40,387 nucleotides of DNA from a virus. Both the position numbers and the translations under genes were made by a program. The stretch is from IMG/VR virus record IMGVR_UViG_3300008952_003603, positions 1 to 40,387 of that record, one strand, 5' to 3'. The notes beneath the pieces are model-generated. The model was not told the origin of the DNA. It worked only from the letters and a program-made list of their open reading frames with translations, and did no database searches. Positions 30,201-39,321 of the stretch are shown in pieces (the first letter of the stretch is position 1; every line of letters begins with the position of its first letter).

Positions 30201-33200
30201 TGAAGTGTGGCGCTCAAAATAAAACCACCCCGGGCCTGGGGTCGGAGATGTAGTCCCCCTTCGAGTTGATACCATATGCTTTCCGTCATCTGATATAGAT
30301 ATATCAAGTCCAATATTATCATGAGCCAACGCGGCCGGATGAGTTACACTGCCGAGAAAACTCCAATCATCCCCACTTCTTTCGTAAGTATGTATGGATC
30401 CCCCATTTAAAATTGTGCCCGATGACAAATCAATATTGGGTGAACCTATTGCTACCGTTGTTCCATCGCCACTTATTACAGCCGATGTTCCAAACTTATC
30501 ATCGTCTCCCGGAGCGCTACTTAAGGTTGGAGTAAAAAACAAGGACCACTTATTGCCTGTTTTTTTATAAACATAAGCCGAAGGAGTTAAGGTGATATCA
30601 TAATTGCGCTGGCCCGGGGCCCCAACAACCGCATATTTTCCATCATGTGAAAGATCAACGGCCTCCCCAAACTGGGTGCTCCTAACAGATGAGCCGATAT
30701 GGAAATTTACGCCAAAAGGATCTCCGGTCACCTGCTCTTCCCAGTCACTGCTAAATAAATTTACAAAAGTATCATCTCTTAATTCAGTGAAATCAACATC
30801 TATAACGGGAACCGTTGTTGCAATCCCATATGCTCCCGCCGTGGGATTGGTGCCGGGGGTCGGAATATCTCCCCCGCCCCATTGCACATCTGTTAATCCA
30901 GCGTGCCCACTGCCCGCAATATTAAGATAATTAGAAAGAGAATTTTTATAAGATAAAACAAATTCGGGACAAGCCGTTGCTGGATCATTTAAAAAATATC
31001 TGCTAACGGAGATCTCCTGGGCGCCGGCACTAAAGATGGTGCTAATTTCACTGCCCAAAATATCGGGAGTTATAGTTGAAGATCCTAGTATACCTATATT
31101 GTCATCTTCGACCTTGCCTAAAATTGCGCTGACTCCGGAAGCTGCAGAGCCATAAGCAAGCACAAAAACACCAGAGCCAGATATATCATCATAGAGGGAC
31201 TCAATGTCAAGACAATTTATGGGACCTTCGTGAAAGATGTATTCATCGCCCCAATATGTGGGAGAGGAACCGTCCTGTTTAAAATTGAGCAGTTTTCCTC
31301 TGAACTCCGTAACATTTGCGTAAGATAGGGGTATCTCATCGTTCCAACCCCCCAAGCTTTTTCCGCTCTTACTTGGGGCGGGAATTGCAAGTGTGAGTGT
31401 CGTCGGCTTTCCAACATATTGATTCGGAAGATCACCCGGCTCTCTAAAACCCGCATCTGGAGCTTGCCAGGGGCCTGCACCTATCGCAACTATCGAGCCA
31501 TCTTTATTGACATCAATGGCACGACCATAGTAGTTATTTTCTGCAGTAGACTCTGAGAAAAGTTTTTTGTTGAGCATAAAACGCCCTGTTTGCTCATCCC
31601 AAACCTGTATGGCGCCGGCCCTAGATAGTAGCTCATGTGTTTCGCCCGGCTGACCAACTGTCACAATCTTTCCATCTGATGAAATCGAAACAGAATGGCC
31701 AAAGTTAGAGTGACTGGCTCCGTCTATGTCATAGATTTTATCAAAAAGCTCCCACTTACTATCTGTTTCATTGTAATCGTAGATGTAGGCGGCGCCCTTG
31801 TTGTCATTTGTGGAAGATAAGCTTTCAAGGGGCGCACCAACAACTATTCTTTTCCCATTGGCAATTGAGACGGAATTTCCATGTCCAGTTGAGGTTCCAA
31901 ATGTTGCAGAATGGCCACGGGCAGGATTAATAGTCGGATCAAAACCAGGTGGATTTGAAATCCGAAAACAACCTTCGAATAAAAAATCCTCCGCCCCCGG
32001 AGTTGCTCCAACTCTATCAATAATGGCAACTTGGTCACTATTTTTTGTTCCTACTATGACCTGCTCTCCGTCAGAAGAAATGTCAATAGAATGACCAAAT
32101 CTCTGAAAAGAATTGGTGTCCAAAGATTGTGCCGCATATATTTTAGAAATGCTCGTGGAAGTCAATTCAGCATTCCAAACACCCAAATCTGACAACTGGC
32201 CCTTAAAAAAACCGCCGGTCCCAGGAAAACCTCCTCCGGTCCAGTTTCCTCCCGCCCCAAGATATAAACCATTCCAATCCGCCGATGTCAGAGCATGAGG
32301 CAGGGAGACCGCACCAGTACCCACGGTTTCCTCTGTGCCATCTAAGTATATCTTTGCTAGCCCGCTAGATAGTAAATAGGTAACTGCGCCATGATACCAC
32401 ACTCCTGGCTGTATGGTGGTTGATCCTCGTATTTCGGAGCCGGTGGAGCTTGTTCCGGTCCTAAAACACAACCTATAATCTCCAGGGGTATCTCTGTCAG
32501 AAATGAGCATGGTTCTATTTTTCGGATCAAAACCACTATTGCCTATCATCGCTATCACCATATGGCTACTAACAGTTTCACACTTGAACCAGGAAGAGAA
32601 TGTTAACTCGGCGGGGCCATTATTTGGAAACGAAACAAGAGAGAGATCTGAGCTTAGGCCCGAATGGTTTGAGTGAACATAATCATTTGCCCCATCGAAG
32701 TGTAACGAGTGGCAAGTTGGGCCGGACACACCTCCGTTGGAAACCCAGGTGGGCCCATTAACTAGGGTGCCATAATAATTGTTTGACGTAAGAGGAGATC
32801 CTACTGTGGTGTTTGAAGACCCAGACTCATAAGCCTGACGAGGCCCGCCGCCGGATGACCAACTAGTACCACCCCCATCATTAAATTTATAATAAGCCGT
32901 AGGAATTGGGTCCGAGGGGGGAGAACCAGATATGCTGGAAGCAACTTCTTCGCTAAGTCGGACCCAGGAACCACTAACTTTTCTCCAGTAGTCAAAGCCC
33001 CCCAATTCTTTTGCCTCTGTAGCAGAAAGATGTCTCCTGAAGGGGGCTCCTAAAACTATCCTTTCTCCGGAATCATCTATGGCTACTGACCACCCGAGTT
33101 GGCCACCAAAATTGGTACTAAAACAATAGCCATTACCTAGCTCGCCCTCTAATGACCACGGTCGCCCGGCATAAAGACTGGTGGGGGCAACTAGCTCCAG

Positions 33201-36200
33201 TGAAGCCCCAAAGGTGTGACCTATATACCCCGGGGCCGACAACAACAAGTAATCATCAAATTCGGACCACCCGTTTGGAAATTCTCCCTCTTCTAATTGG
33301 CTTCCATACACAATAATATCCCCAAGAGAAGACGTGGAAGTACTTGCAGGAAATAAAAACCATTCACAATTATTGTTGGTGGAAATAGTAGATCCAGAAT
33401 ATGTTACTGCAACCCTGTACCAACCACTCCCAACTGGCTTAGGAGTATGTATTGTGGGAACTTCTCCAGACGTATTGGTTAAAATTGGGACGCCGGAAGA
33501 CCACGTAATATCAACATCACTTGTAGCCGTAACTGTACTAGAAATTTTAAAATCGAAGGTAAACTTTGATTTAATTGATGTGCCTTCCTTAACAAACAAT
33601 GAAAAAGTATATGGACTATTTGCCGCAAGGAAGGCTCCGCCGTTTCCAGTAGACATCCCCTCTGTCAAGGAGGCGTCATCATCTCCTATGCTCCACGCTC
33701 CGGTAATACCAGGGACACCGCCAGGAGGATTTCCAAAGGGATCATTTTGATTATGCAAAATTACCGGAGTTCCAGCTATCGTGCGCCAACGAGTAATTAT
33801 CCCCATATCCCAACGATTACTATCCAAAAGGATATTTGTTGCACTAACACTTCTTTTATAGACATATCCACGCCCCACCTTGGAGGGGTTTGCTAATCCA
33901 GTGGAAACCTTGTAGCCTGGAGACCCAACGACTATAGTGTCACCATCACCATCAATATCTACATCAAAACCAAAGTGATCACCAAGAATAGCTGTCGGTG
34001 CAAAAAGCGTCCGATCCAACTCCCAAGAAGACCCGACCTTATCATAGATGTGAATTGCGCCGCTATTTTCTTCAAGTCCCGATGCCGCCGTCATTGGTGC
34101 ACCCACAACCATTGTGGTTCCACTGGCTGCGACCGCCACCGAGTAACCATCACCATACCCTTGAGGGCCCGCGTAGGTTTGTTTTGCCGAGGTAGCGTGC
34201 CCTAAGTATTCTGAAGGGTAATCAATAATATTTCCAGAAACCACCTCTTCTACTTGTGCACCATAAAATAATACAGATTCAGTTTTTAAAGTTCCAGGGA
34301 GCGAAGGATATATGGATAATTGAGCAGCCGTATTGTCAACATTTGCAAAGGTAAAGGCGACCCTATACCACCCTTGACCAACCTCCTGTATCGGATGTGG
34401 AGTATTGGTCCCAAGAACTGTGGTAATGGTCGGACTAGGCGAAGCGTTTAAAACCACTCCAATCAAATGATTAGTTGGAGAAGGTCCAGATAGAGCAATC
34501 GAAAAGGAGCAAGTATGTATACCTGGCGGAACCTGAACGCCCTCTTTAACATAAAATGAACATGTATAAGACTTTCCAGCAGAGATAGAAAAGCTTTGAT
34601 TTACCCCGTCAGGCGTACCGGCACCGGATGTATTATTTTTTATCAGAGTTGCTTCAAATGGTGCGCCGAACGGACCCGCATAAGACTTTGTTATGGTTGG
34701 GGCTCCGGACGATGTCCAGTTGGATGTGCTAAAATCATTGCTATCAAGTAAAAGATTCTTGTAGGCAACCTCGTCTGATGCCGTGGTCTGGGTCGCTATT
34801 GTCTCGTAGGCAATTATTCCCGAGCCTCCGGGCAAGCTTGCCATTGACATATTCTGAACATTGTGAGCATCAAAGCAATATGATGTTCCCATGTCTGCGG
34901 TAGATAATATACCGCTAGATGATAATGGGTGTCCGGGCACCGTAAGGGAACCATCGAAATATTCGTAGGGCTTAATAAGATAGGTAGGATCTAAGAAGTC
35001 AATTTGAGAATTTATATTTTCATTAAAGATTCCACTGACGAAAGGGTTGGAAGACAAACTAACATCTCTCAGGAGTGCTTCGCCAGGGATCTTTCCAAAT
35101 TGGCAAACTACCGTGCCGGGCTCATAAGTTAAGAAGGGGCTTTCTGCCGCCCTTGGATCCTTGGTAAAGTTGTCCACAGTCATCAAGTTTACAGGTACAT
35201 ACTGGTGCCCCTTGGAAGCATCCACATTCCAGCGGTCGAATTCATCTGGCGACTCCGACCCATCTTTTCCGTGGGCCGTATAGGCTGGCAGAACTGCGTA
35301 GGCACCAACCCTGGTGTCTTCTTTTATGAAGGGTGCGAGGGGCTGATAGTCCGGATCTATGGCATAATTGGGACCGAAGGAGAGGCCGGAAGGCAATTGA
35401 TTCTCCACGTTGCCCCAGGCTGCATCGGTCGTGGCAAATAGGCCATAATCCTTGTCGATAAGGATGCCTTCTGCTGCATATACGCGACCATAGAAGTTGT
35501 CAGCAATATTCTTAACCTTCTCATACCACTCCATGATCCAGTTTTGATTCTGACTTTTCTTAGAAGGTATGTATTTTTTTCCACTATAATAATTGGTGAG
35601 GGCAATCTGCTCTAACACGAGAGCCTTGTTGGAAGCACTCAAGGAGTCAAGATTAGTCTGAGTTCCGCCCAAGGTGGGAAACCCCTCGGTGATGTCACCG
35701 CCCGCAACTATAAGATCAATAATGGCTTGATCGACAAATTTATCGTCTATGCGGGACTGGAAATTGGGATCTTGTGCGGCCAAAAAGCCGGCATCCGAAG
35801 CAAAGCCCAGAGTCGTCTGATGCTTCTTGAAGACAGACCAATAGTCGAACCCCTTCATGGCGAGGGGCAATTCTCTTTCCGGCGGTATATAGGTGCGATA
35901 AATACCGGCCGAATCATAGAAGCCCACCGTAAGGCTATCCCAAGCTTTTACAAACTTGATGCCCGAGGGGGTGGGCAGACCATCTATGGGGGAGAGCAAG
36001 TCACTGTCTATGAAACCTTCCTGGCGCGCCCCAAGGATCCCCACATAGTCATCGGCATCCGTCTCATCGACGCCCCAGCGAACATTCGTTGTGTAGCCAC
36101 TGCTATTTGGAATGGGAATATTATCTTCAGTAATTTGGAAATCTACCGCCCTATTTACAATTGCTACGCGCTCGCCTTCCAGCAGCCAATACCAATCAAA

Positions 36201-36890
36201 GCCCAAATCATTAAGTACCGTGGTTAGCACGCTCCTAAGGGAGGAGCCATCGAACTTCCAGCGGAACAAGTCCAAACTGACGTTAAGGCCGCTGGCCGTT
36301 ATAGGCAGATTGCTCTCTACTATGCTGGCCTCTGGAAAGAGGTTTTCGGGATCGAAGCCCAGGCCGCTGACATAGGGGGAGTTGATGATTGTGGAGCGCA
36401 GATCCTCGTAGAGGGCACCCTCTTCATTGTTCTGGACGTAGCGGCGATCTTCACTAGTTAGGGCACCGGGAACTGATTCTCGCAGGTAGGAACCTACCGA
36501 CAAAATTCCTCTACCATCTAGGGTGGTCAGCCCCCCTTGGTCCTCCGTAAAGATTGATACATTGTCAAGATCCTTGCGGCGGTCCTGCAAACTAATGGTG
36601 GCCGTGGTGCCGCTCATCGTATCGGAGTATTCCACATGGGTGACGCGCCCCGCCACCGTAAAGAAGTCGGGACCTATGTAGAACTTTGCCGCCGTGCCGA
36701 TTTCGGGCAACGTGTCGAGGGAACCGCCAAAGCTATCTTGCACAACATCGATGTCAAAAGTATGAGGACTATCATTGAAGCCAAACTTAGCATTCATGCC
36801 GGCGAAGTATCCGGGAATAGTTATGCCAAAACCGCTTCCGGGTGGAACTCCAGCGCTGGCACCTGCTACAGATATACTATATGCGTTCAT
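27279..36890 (-). CDS. Giant composite tail adhesin, 3203 aa (hub-like N-terminus, FG-GAP repeats, LamG, lectin-like end)
   Basis: Residues 1 to about 160 resemble a baseplate-hub start (ITIPGYFAGMNAKFGF, GPDFFTVAGRVTHVEY, then LQDRRKDLDN). Residues about 710-900 and 1020-1225 are two carbohydrate-binding-like modules, each with an LLLDSN- or ILLDSN-type opening, a central SFYVKEG- or SLFVKEG-type strand, GWYRVA and a YGAQ/YGSQ-L/V-EE end. FG-GAP/propeller repeats (about 910-1285, 1597-1810 and 2070-2460) recur with GxSVxISxDGxxVxVGxP; one, DVDIDGDGDTIVVG, looks calcium-binding. A LamG-like region spans about 1330-1590 (YYKFNDGGG to LYLGAGGNW). About 2460-3000 return to structural sequence. 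The last 200 residues are the lectin-like domain ending DWVAHT. It is very long for a tail protein and probably binds host surface. No protease or lysin motif seen. Confidence 0.85.
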   Translation of the reverse strand: MNAYSISVAGASAGVPPGSGFGITIPGYFAGMNAKFGFNDSPHTFDIDVVQDSFGGSLDTLPEIGTAAKFYIGPDFFTVAGRVTHVEYSDTMSGTTATISLQDRRKDLDNVSIFTEDQGGLTTLDGRGILSVGSYLRESVPGALTSEDRRYVQNNEEGALYEDLRSTIINSPYVSGLGFDPENLFPEASIVESNLPITASGLNVSLDLFRWKFDGSSLRSVLTTVLNDLGFDWYWLLEGERVAIVNRAVDFQITEDNIPIPNSSGYTTNVRWGVDETDADDYVGILGARQEGFIDSDLLSPIDGLPTPSGIKFVKAWDSLTVGFYDSAGIYRTYIPPERELPLAMKGFDYWSVFKKHQTTLGFASDAGFLAAQDPNFQSRIDDKFVDQAIIDLIVAGGDITEGFPTLGGTQTNLDSLSASNKALVLEQIALTNYYSGKKYIPSKKSQNQNWIMEWYEKVKNIADNFYGRVYAAEGILIDKDYGLFATTDAAWGNVENQLPSGLSFGPNYAIDPDYQPLAPFIKEDTRVGAYAVLPAYTAHGKDGSESPDEFDRWNVDASKGHQYVPVNLMTVDNFTKDPRAAESPFLTYEPGTVVCQFGKIPGEALLRDVSLSSNPFVSGIFNENINSQIDFLDPTYLIKPYEYFDGSLTVPGHPLSSSGILSTADMGTSYCFDAHNVQNMSMASLPGGSGIIAYETIATQTTASDEVAYKNLLLDSNDFSTSNWTSSGAPTITKSYAGPFGAPFEATLIKNNTSGAGTPDGVNQSFSISAGKSYTCSFYVKEGVQVPPGIHTCSFSIALSGPSPTNHLIGVVLNASPSPTITTVLGTNTPHPIQEVGQGWYRVAFTFANVDNTAAQLSIYPSLPGTLKTESVLFYGAQVEEVVSGNIIDYPSEYLGHATSAKQTYAGPQGYGDGYSVAVAASGTTMVVGAPMTAASGLEENSGAIHIYDKVGSSWELDRTLFAPTAILGDHFGFDVDIDGDGDTIVVGSPGYKVSTGLANPSKVGRGYVYKRSVSATNILLDSNRWDMGIITRWRTIAGTPVILHNQNDPFGNPPGGVPGITGAWSIGDDDASLTEGMSTGNGGAFLAANSPYTFSLFVKEGTSIKSKFTFDFKISSTVTATSDVDITWSSGVPILTNTSGEVPTIHTPKPVGSGWYRVAVTYSGSTISTNNNCEWFLFPASTSTSSLGDIIVYGSQLEEGEFPNGWSEFDDYLLLSAPGYIGHTFGASLELVAPTSLYAGRPWSLEGELGNGYCFSTNFGGQLGWSVAIDDSGERIVLGAPFRRHLSATEAKELGGFDYWRKVSGSWVRLSEEVASSISGSPPSDPIPTAYYKFNDGGGTSWSSGGGPRQAYESGSSNTTVGSPLTSNNYYGTLVNGPTWVSNGGVSGPTCHSLHFDGANDYVHSNHSGLSSDLSLVSFPNNGPAELTFSSWFKCETVSSHMVIAMIGNSGFDPKNRTMLISDRDTPGDYRLCFRTGTSSTGSEIRGSTTIQPGVWYHGAVTYLLSSGLAKIYLDGTEETVGTGAVSLPHALTSADWNGLYLGAGGNWTGGGFPGTGGFFKGQLSDLGVWNAELTSTSISKIYAAQSLDTNSFQRFGHSIDISSDGEQVIVGTKNSDQVAIIDRVGATPGAEDFLFEGCFRISNPPGFDPTINPARGHSATFGTSTGHGNSVSIANGKRIVVGAPLESLSSTNDNKGAAYIYDYNETDSKWELFDKIYDIDGASHSNFGHSVSISSDGKIVTVGQPGETHELLSRAGAIQVWDEQTGRFMLNKKLFSESTAENNYYGRAIDVNKDGSIVAIGAGPWQAPDAGFREPGDLPNQYVGKPTTLTLAIPAPSKSGKSLGGWNDEIPLSYANVTEFRGKLLNFKQDGSSPTYWGDEYIFHEGPINCLDIESLYDDISGSGVFVLAYGSAASGVSAILGKVEDDNIGILGSSTITPDILGSEISTIFSAGAQEISVSRYFLNDPATACPEFVLSYKNSLSNYLNIAGSGHAGLTDVQWGGGDIPTPGTNPTAGAYGIATTVPVIDVDFTELRDDTFVNLFSSDWEEQVTGDPFGVNFHIGSSVRSTQFGEAVDLSHDGKYAVVGAPGQRNYDITLTPSAYVYKKTGNKWSLFFTPTLSSAPGDDDKFGTSAVISGDGTTVAIGSPNIDLSSGTILNGGSIHTYERSGDDWSFLGSVTHPAALAHDNIGLDISISDDGKHMVSTRRGTTSPTPGPGWFYFERHTSPSWSMAAAVVTESLQTSGAWERSQVKISGDGFYVVTAITTGVSTKAIRIYKRSSLSSAFLSTDLQYHISIEGVTGGIYIDCNLDASVIALGTPNTPVGEGAIYVIERKLDQGVYEVAQIIDKPMKSNLRSLGYSIRVSSSGDIIAAGCSESVGAGTNPPHVSMGMFVYEKVAGRYKNKYVFSGQYSHFTPWGSYSGSPDTKRYSGFANKAIAFDSEFNTVLIGAPYRVDPTDNTFASTGPAVDLGPDYYPAAHFFSASPMVACVRASGVTSTLPVEPYNFLAPDSAGTPFHYGPVLKLDEGYSSSISIDRVHESGVVSAYNLKAAGAPLYSGKTDLLSISPASGVITSADNDTFTLTDPVAVSVTNIDSSKIEVAYLSNLTKIGKVRSIRNMDNISLISNDTEAILGTSISPFISKYNNAIDTASFEGGVFGVLHNDGDNTEHNYPASLTMGTATLANPLRFVVFIDPTTDAISAPDGIANYNDLVELYEAIHNNIKDDDTTRWTGKIAIPVQSVKRYGESYPESWVSDATASGVYKKTINIDENFAPWNFPPRGEITSASYTGPGTSVELMNFYAKNLVASRANRFGKTRFASVTKTGLPEVSFDDFALQEFSTTGATSGLYGVPNHGISDMGVQFGTGGYQTSYGLKSHFAEFGRPAPLGENERLPFGNIIKPFRFDVLSLPPISDGSGRDEFRTLPPVISIENGNLVIEDTNKGGGKDDVGTIVGTATPDTLTSFLNPLDVPRPASYFEDTLDNYGVVTKRRTYHWKQDNLSDWQTHESPAFKVDTSGNGYLYIDETLGNAGTPILKHIYKADTGFNADNHRVIACSLDIATIEEDLWAGIILESATTNTTFFCVGKDASANVTYKLKLRHYHPNGTLLREDPVNDIEPMGANIFLLTKRSGSTTTFLYYSLDGVNWSYAGQLESTSGGGYPNPGSSWEDLDRVGVGYDWEGPSPSNENGNISFDWVAHT
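29520..34150 (-). repeat. FG-GAP/beta-propeller repeat array within the giant tail gene
   Basis: At the protein level about twelve to fourteen units of 50-90 residues are visible, each with a small-residue/hydrophobic strand, then DGxxVxVGxP or a variant, then a loop and an IYxY/VYKR-type strand. The best copies encode QFGEAVDLSHDGKYAVVGAP, KFGTSAVISGDGTTVAIGSP, NFGHSVSISSDGKIVTVG and RFGHSIDISSDGEQVIVG. Units are broken up by the second sugar-binding-like module and a LamG-like region. Propellers of this kind mediate adhesion in integrin alpha chains and bacterial surface proteins. Confidence 0.75.
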
Positions 36891-36928
36891 ATCTCCACTC
36901 TTCTAAGATTACAACTATAATACACCCG

Positions 36929-38404
36929 CTAAAGAGCAAAGCCCGAGGGCAATGCTTGACTAATTACAAAACCGGAGGTCGTAATATGTGTCACTACCGG
37001 ATTATAATAGCCCTGTCTATCGAAAACATGGGTGGGATTTCTATAGAAGGATGTATTGTCGCCATAAAGTCTTTCTGTTCCCAGGTCCCAATGGATATAT
37101 TTTGTGGGGTCGCTCGTTGAATCTGTTCTGGTAGAAAATAAATTCACCGAAAGAGGATTTTCTCCTGATGACGGAACGCCGGATGCTGCGATTGTGTGCG
37201 GCACTGTCCCCACCGTGAAGCCCGACACAATGACATAGGGCGTGGGATTAAAAGTTTGCTTGGCCTCACAAAGCAATTGATACTTCCCAACCTTAAGATC
37301 ATCAAAACGATAAGAGAACTCTGAAAAGCCTGGGGCGGACCGGTCGCTTGCCACTATTGTTCGATAAAATTGTCCAGACTCTGGAGTGATGACGTAGGGA
37401 TAAAATTCCACCTCGCGTGCATCATAAGAAGTGAGTGCAACATCAACGGGCGAGTCAGGCTCGTATGCGAGGCGAACCTTCATCCACTCTATGGCTCCTC
37501 GCGACCCACCATCTCCCGGCTCCACTTCCCAGGTGATGGCAGCATTTGAGGGCGTACCGTCTTCGGTTAGTGTGGTTGATGTAGTGTGTCCAACGTAGCC
37601 GGGCGTTAGAGACGTAATATAAGTATCGAGAGCAGGCCACCCGTTCGGCTGAACGCCCTCTTCTAATTGGGCCCCATAAATTAGAATACTTCCGACAAAA
37701 AATGTCGCAGTATGGGCTGGGGAAATTGTAATGGTGACGCTTGTATTTGCACCAAGTGTTGCGCTATCCAATATAAAGGCGACCCTATACCAACCCGACC
37801 CAATATTTTTTACAGGTAACACCAGACTTGCGCTTGGTCCCGTCAAGACCGGCGCCCCCGATGACCACTCTATGGAAAAATTATCTGTGGATGCCGCCTG
37901 AAAACTGACGAGGGAGCCCGGCGTAGTTGCGCCCTCTTTTACAAAGATAGAAAAGACATGAGAGGTGTTTGGCTTGAGGCCCGCAACAATTTGCGAGATG
38001 GACTCAACCGACAACGCATCAGTATCCTCTATTGTCCAAGCATTATTGGAAATTCCATAGGGTCCAGTTTGATTCTTAGCCAATGTAGGGGCGGAGGCTG
38101 ATGTTGACCATGAGGTCCCCGTTGAAAAAGAATTGCTCTCCAGTAGCAAGTTGGTAACATCATTTAGGTAAGCGCTCTTGAAACTTACATCTAGCTTGTC
38201 TGTGACAGAGACACCGCTTACAGCAGCATAGGGCGAGAAACCAATCGAACCACCAATGGCAGGGGTGAGGCTGAAGCCCGGAACACCTGGTGACCCCGCT
38301 TTTGCCACCGTAAAAGATCCAAGAAAATTGGCAACATTTAATTTGCTTACTTCAAAGGACCCCTGAAAGGCGGCGCCGTTATTTGCCGATAGCCTACACG
38401 ACAT
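36929..38404 (-). CDS. Tail protein with carbohydrate-binding-like module and PKD-like C-terminus
   Basis: A 491-residue protein from ATG 38404, which has AGGAGG nine bases upstream; an earlier start 6 codons away is open. Residues about 85-290 match the module found twice in the giant: LLLESNSFS, FSIFVKEG, GSGWYRVAF, YGAQLEEG and GYVGHT. The last 100 residues have the PKD/Ig-like layout (SGENPLSVNLF, YIHWDLG, THVFDRQGYYNPVVTHI). PKD domains act as spacers or binders on surface proteins. It sits immediately before the giant adhesin gene. Confidence 0.75.
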   Translation of the reverse strand: MSCRLSANNGAAFQGSFEVSKLNVANFLGSFTVAKAGSPGVPGFSLTPAIGGSIGFSPYAAVSGVSVTDKLDVSFKSAYLNDVTNLLLESNSFSTGTSWSTSASAPTLAKNQTGPYGISNNAWTIEDTDALSVESISQIVAGLKPNTSHVFSIFVKEGATTPGSLVSFQAASTDNFSIEWSSGAPVLTGPSASLVLPVKNIGSGWYRVAFILDSATLGANTSVTITISPAHTATFFVGSILIYGAQLEEGVQPNGWPALDTYITSLTPGYVGHTTSTTLTEDGTPSNAAITWEVEPGDGGSRGAIEWMKVRLAYEPDSPVDVALTSYDAREVEFYPYVITPESGQFYRTIVASDRSAPGFSEFSYRFDDLKVGKYQLLCEAKQTFNPTPYVIVSGFTVGTVPHTIAASGVPSSGENPLSVNLFSTRTDSTSDPTKYIHWDLGTERLYGDNTSFYRNPTHVFDRQGYYNPVVTHITTSGFVISQALPSGFAL

Positions 38405-38780
38405 CCTGGGGAGCCTCCTCAACCACTATGTGGTCGCCCGTATAGGGATCAATTTTCAGGAATCGACACAGGTTTGTTCCTCGCCATCCTATGTTGACAA
38501 AGTTGAGAAAAACGCTCAGACCTTTTTTATACGGCAAGTAATCTAAGTTGCCATCTACTCGGAGATGCTCAAAAAATTTTTCTCCCCGCTCATTGTAGGC
38601 GAAGAATTCACCAGAGGAAGCTGTAAAAAATTCATAAGGCTCGGCATTTATAATAGAGTCGTTATTTACTTTTATAATAAAAAGAGGGCCTCCCAGCAGA
38701 GGCGTGATTGAGACCTCCAATGAGGGGTCGTTCGTGTCGTAGGTATATTTAATCTTATTTTCTAATATATCATGTTCCAT
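38394..38780 (-). CDS. Hypothetical virion-type protein, 128 aa
   Basis: I take ATG 38780; a TTG two codons earlier is the alternative. Both overlap the previous gene end. The sequence is beta-rich with aromatic pairs (GGPLFIIKVNNDS, FFTASSGEFFAYNERGEKFF) and an acidic end. Not recognised. Its place in a run of tail genes makes a small baseplate or collar protein likely, by inference. Confidence 0.55.
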   Translation of the reverse strand: MEHDILENKIKYTYDTNDPSLEVSITPLLGGPLFIIKVNNDSIINAEPYEFFTASSGEFFAYNERGEKFFEHLRVDGNLDYLPYKKGLSVFLNFVNIGWRGTNLCRFLKIDPYTGDHIVVEEAPQDVV

Positions 38781-39312
38781 AGTCAAAGGTCACCCTATAG
38801 CGTAAAATTCCCTGTCCATTAGTTCCACCATAATTCCCAACACCAACGCTTGAGCTAACATCCAAGTTAAGGTAAATCCACTGAGAAGCATCAGAGGCAG
38901 TTACTCCACTTATTGCGGTATGGCCATCTCTTCTGAAAAGATTTTGCGCTATAGGCAGAGTTGCTGAAACTACACCGCTTGATGAAGTTATTGTTCTGTC
39001 TTGTAACCAATTACCACTTCCTGTTATTCCTTGATTATAATTTATCAGGCCAGCTTGAATTAAGTTAGGACCCCAGAACCGCATGTTGCGGATAAAGCCA
39101 TTTCCACCCATATTGGTGGCGCGCATAATGACAACCTTGGTATCGCTCGCAGTAGAGACATCAGTATTTATCGTCCCGAAGGAGAGAGTGCCGGCCGAAG
39201 TATCATCTACCTCGCCCACGTAGCCAGAAGCCGCAAGGGCCGCATAGTCGTAAAGAAACGGATCTAGTCCCGAAGTGGCAAACTGATGAAATTTTACTGT
39301 TGGTACGGCCAC
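38770..39312 (-). CDS. Beta-rich tail or baseplate structural protein, 180 aa
   Basis: GTG 39312 lies behind AGGAG. The protein has repeated Gly/Ser/Thr/Asn segments and hydrophobic strands (TKVVIMRATNMGG, QWIYLNLDVSSSVGVGN, ILRYRVTFDYGT). No enzyme motif or membrane segment. Likely a beta-sandwich structural component; the family is not identified. Confidence 0.6.
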   Translation of the reverse strand: MAVPTVKFHQFATSGLDPFLYDYAALAASGYVGEVDDTSAGTLSFGTINTDVSTASDTKVVIMRATNMGGNGFIRNMRFWGPNLIQAGLINYNQGITGSGNWLQDRTITSSSGVVSATLPIAQNLFRRDGHTAISGVTASDASQWIYLNLDVSSSVGVGNYGGTNGQGILRYRVTFDYGT

Positions 39313-39321
39313 TATTTACTC

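Noticed and set aside
30000-34000. Composition steps inside the giant gene as proof of insertion
   Set aside because: Hand counts of single 60-base lines varied from about 27% to 57% G+C within the same region, so no clear boundary can be claimed without a sliding-window calculation.
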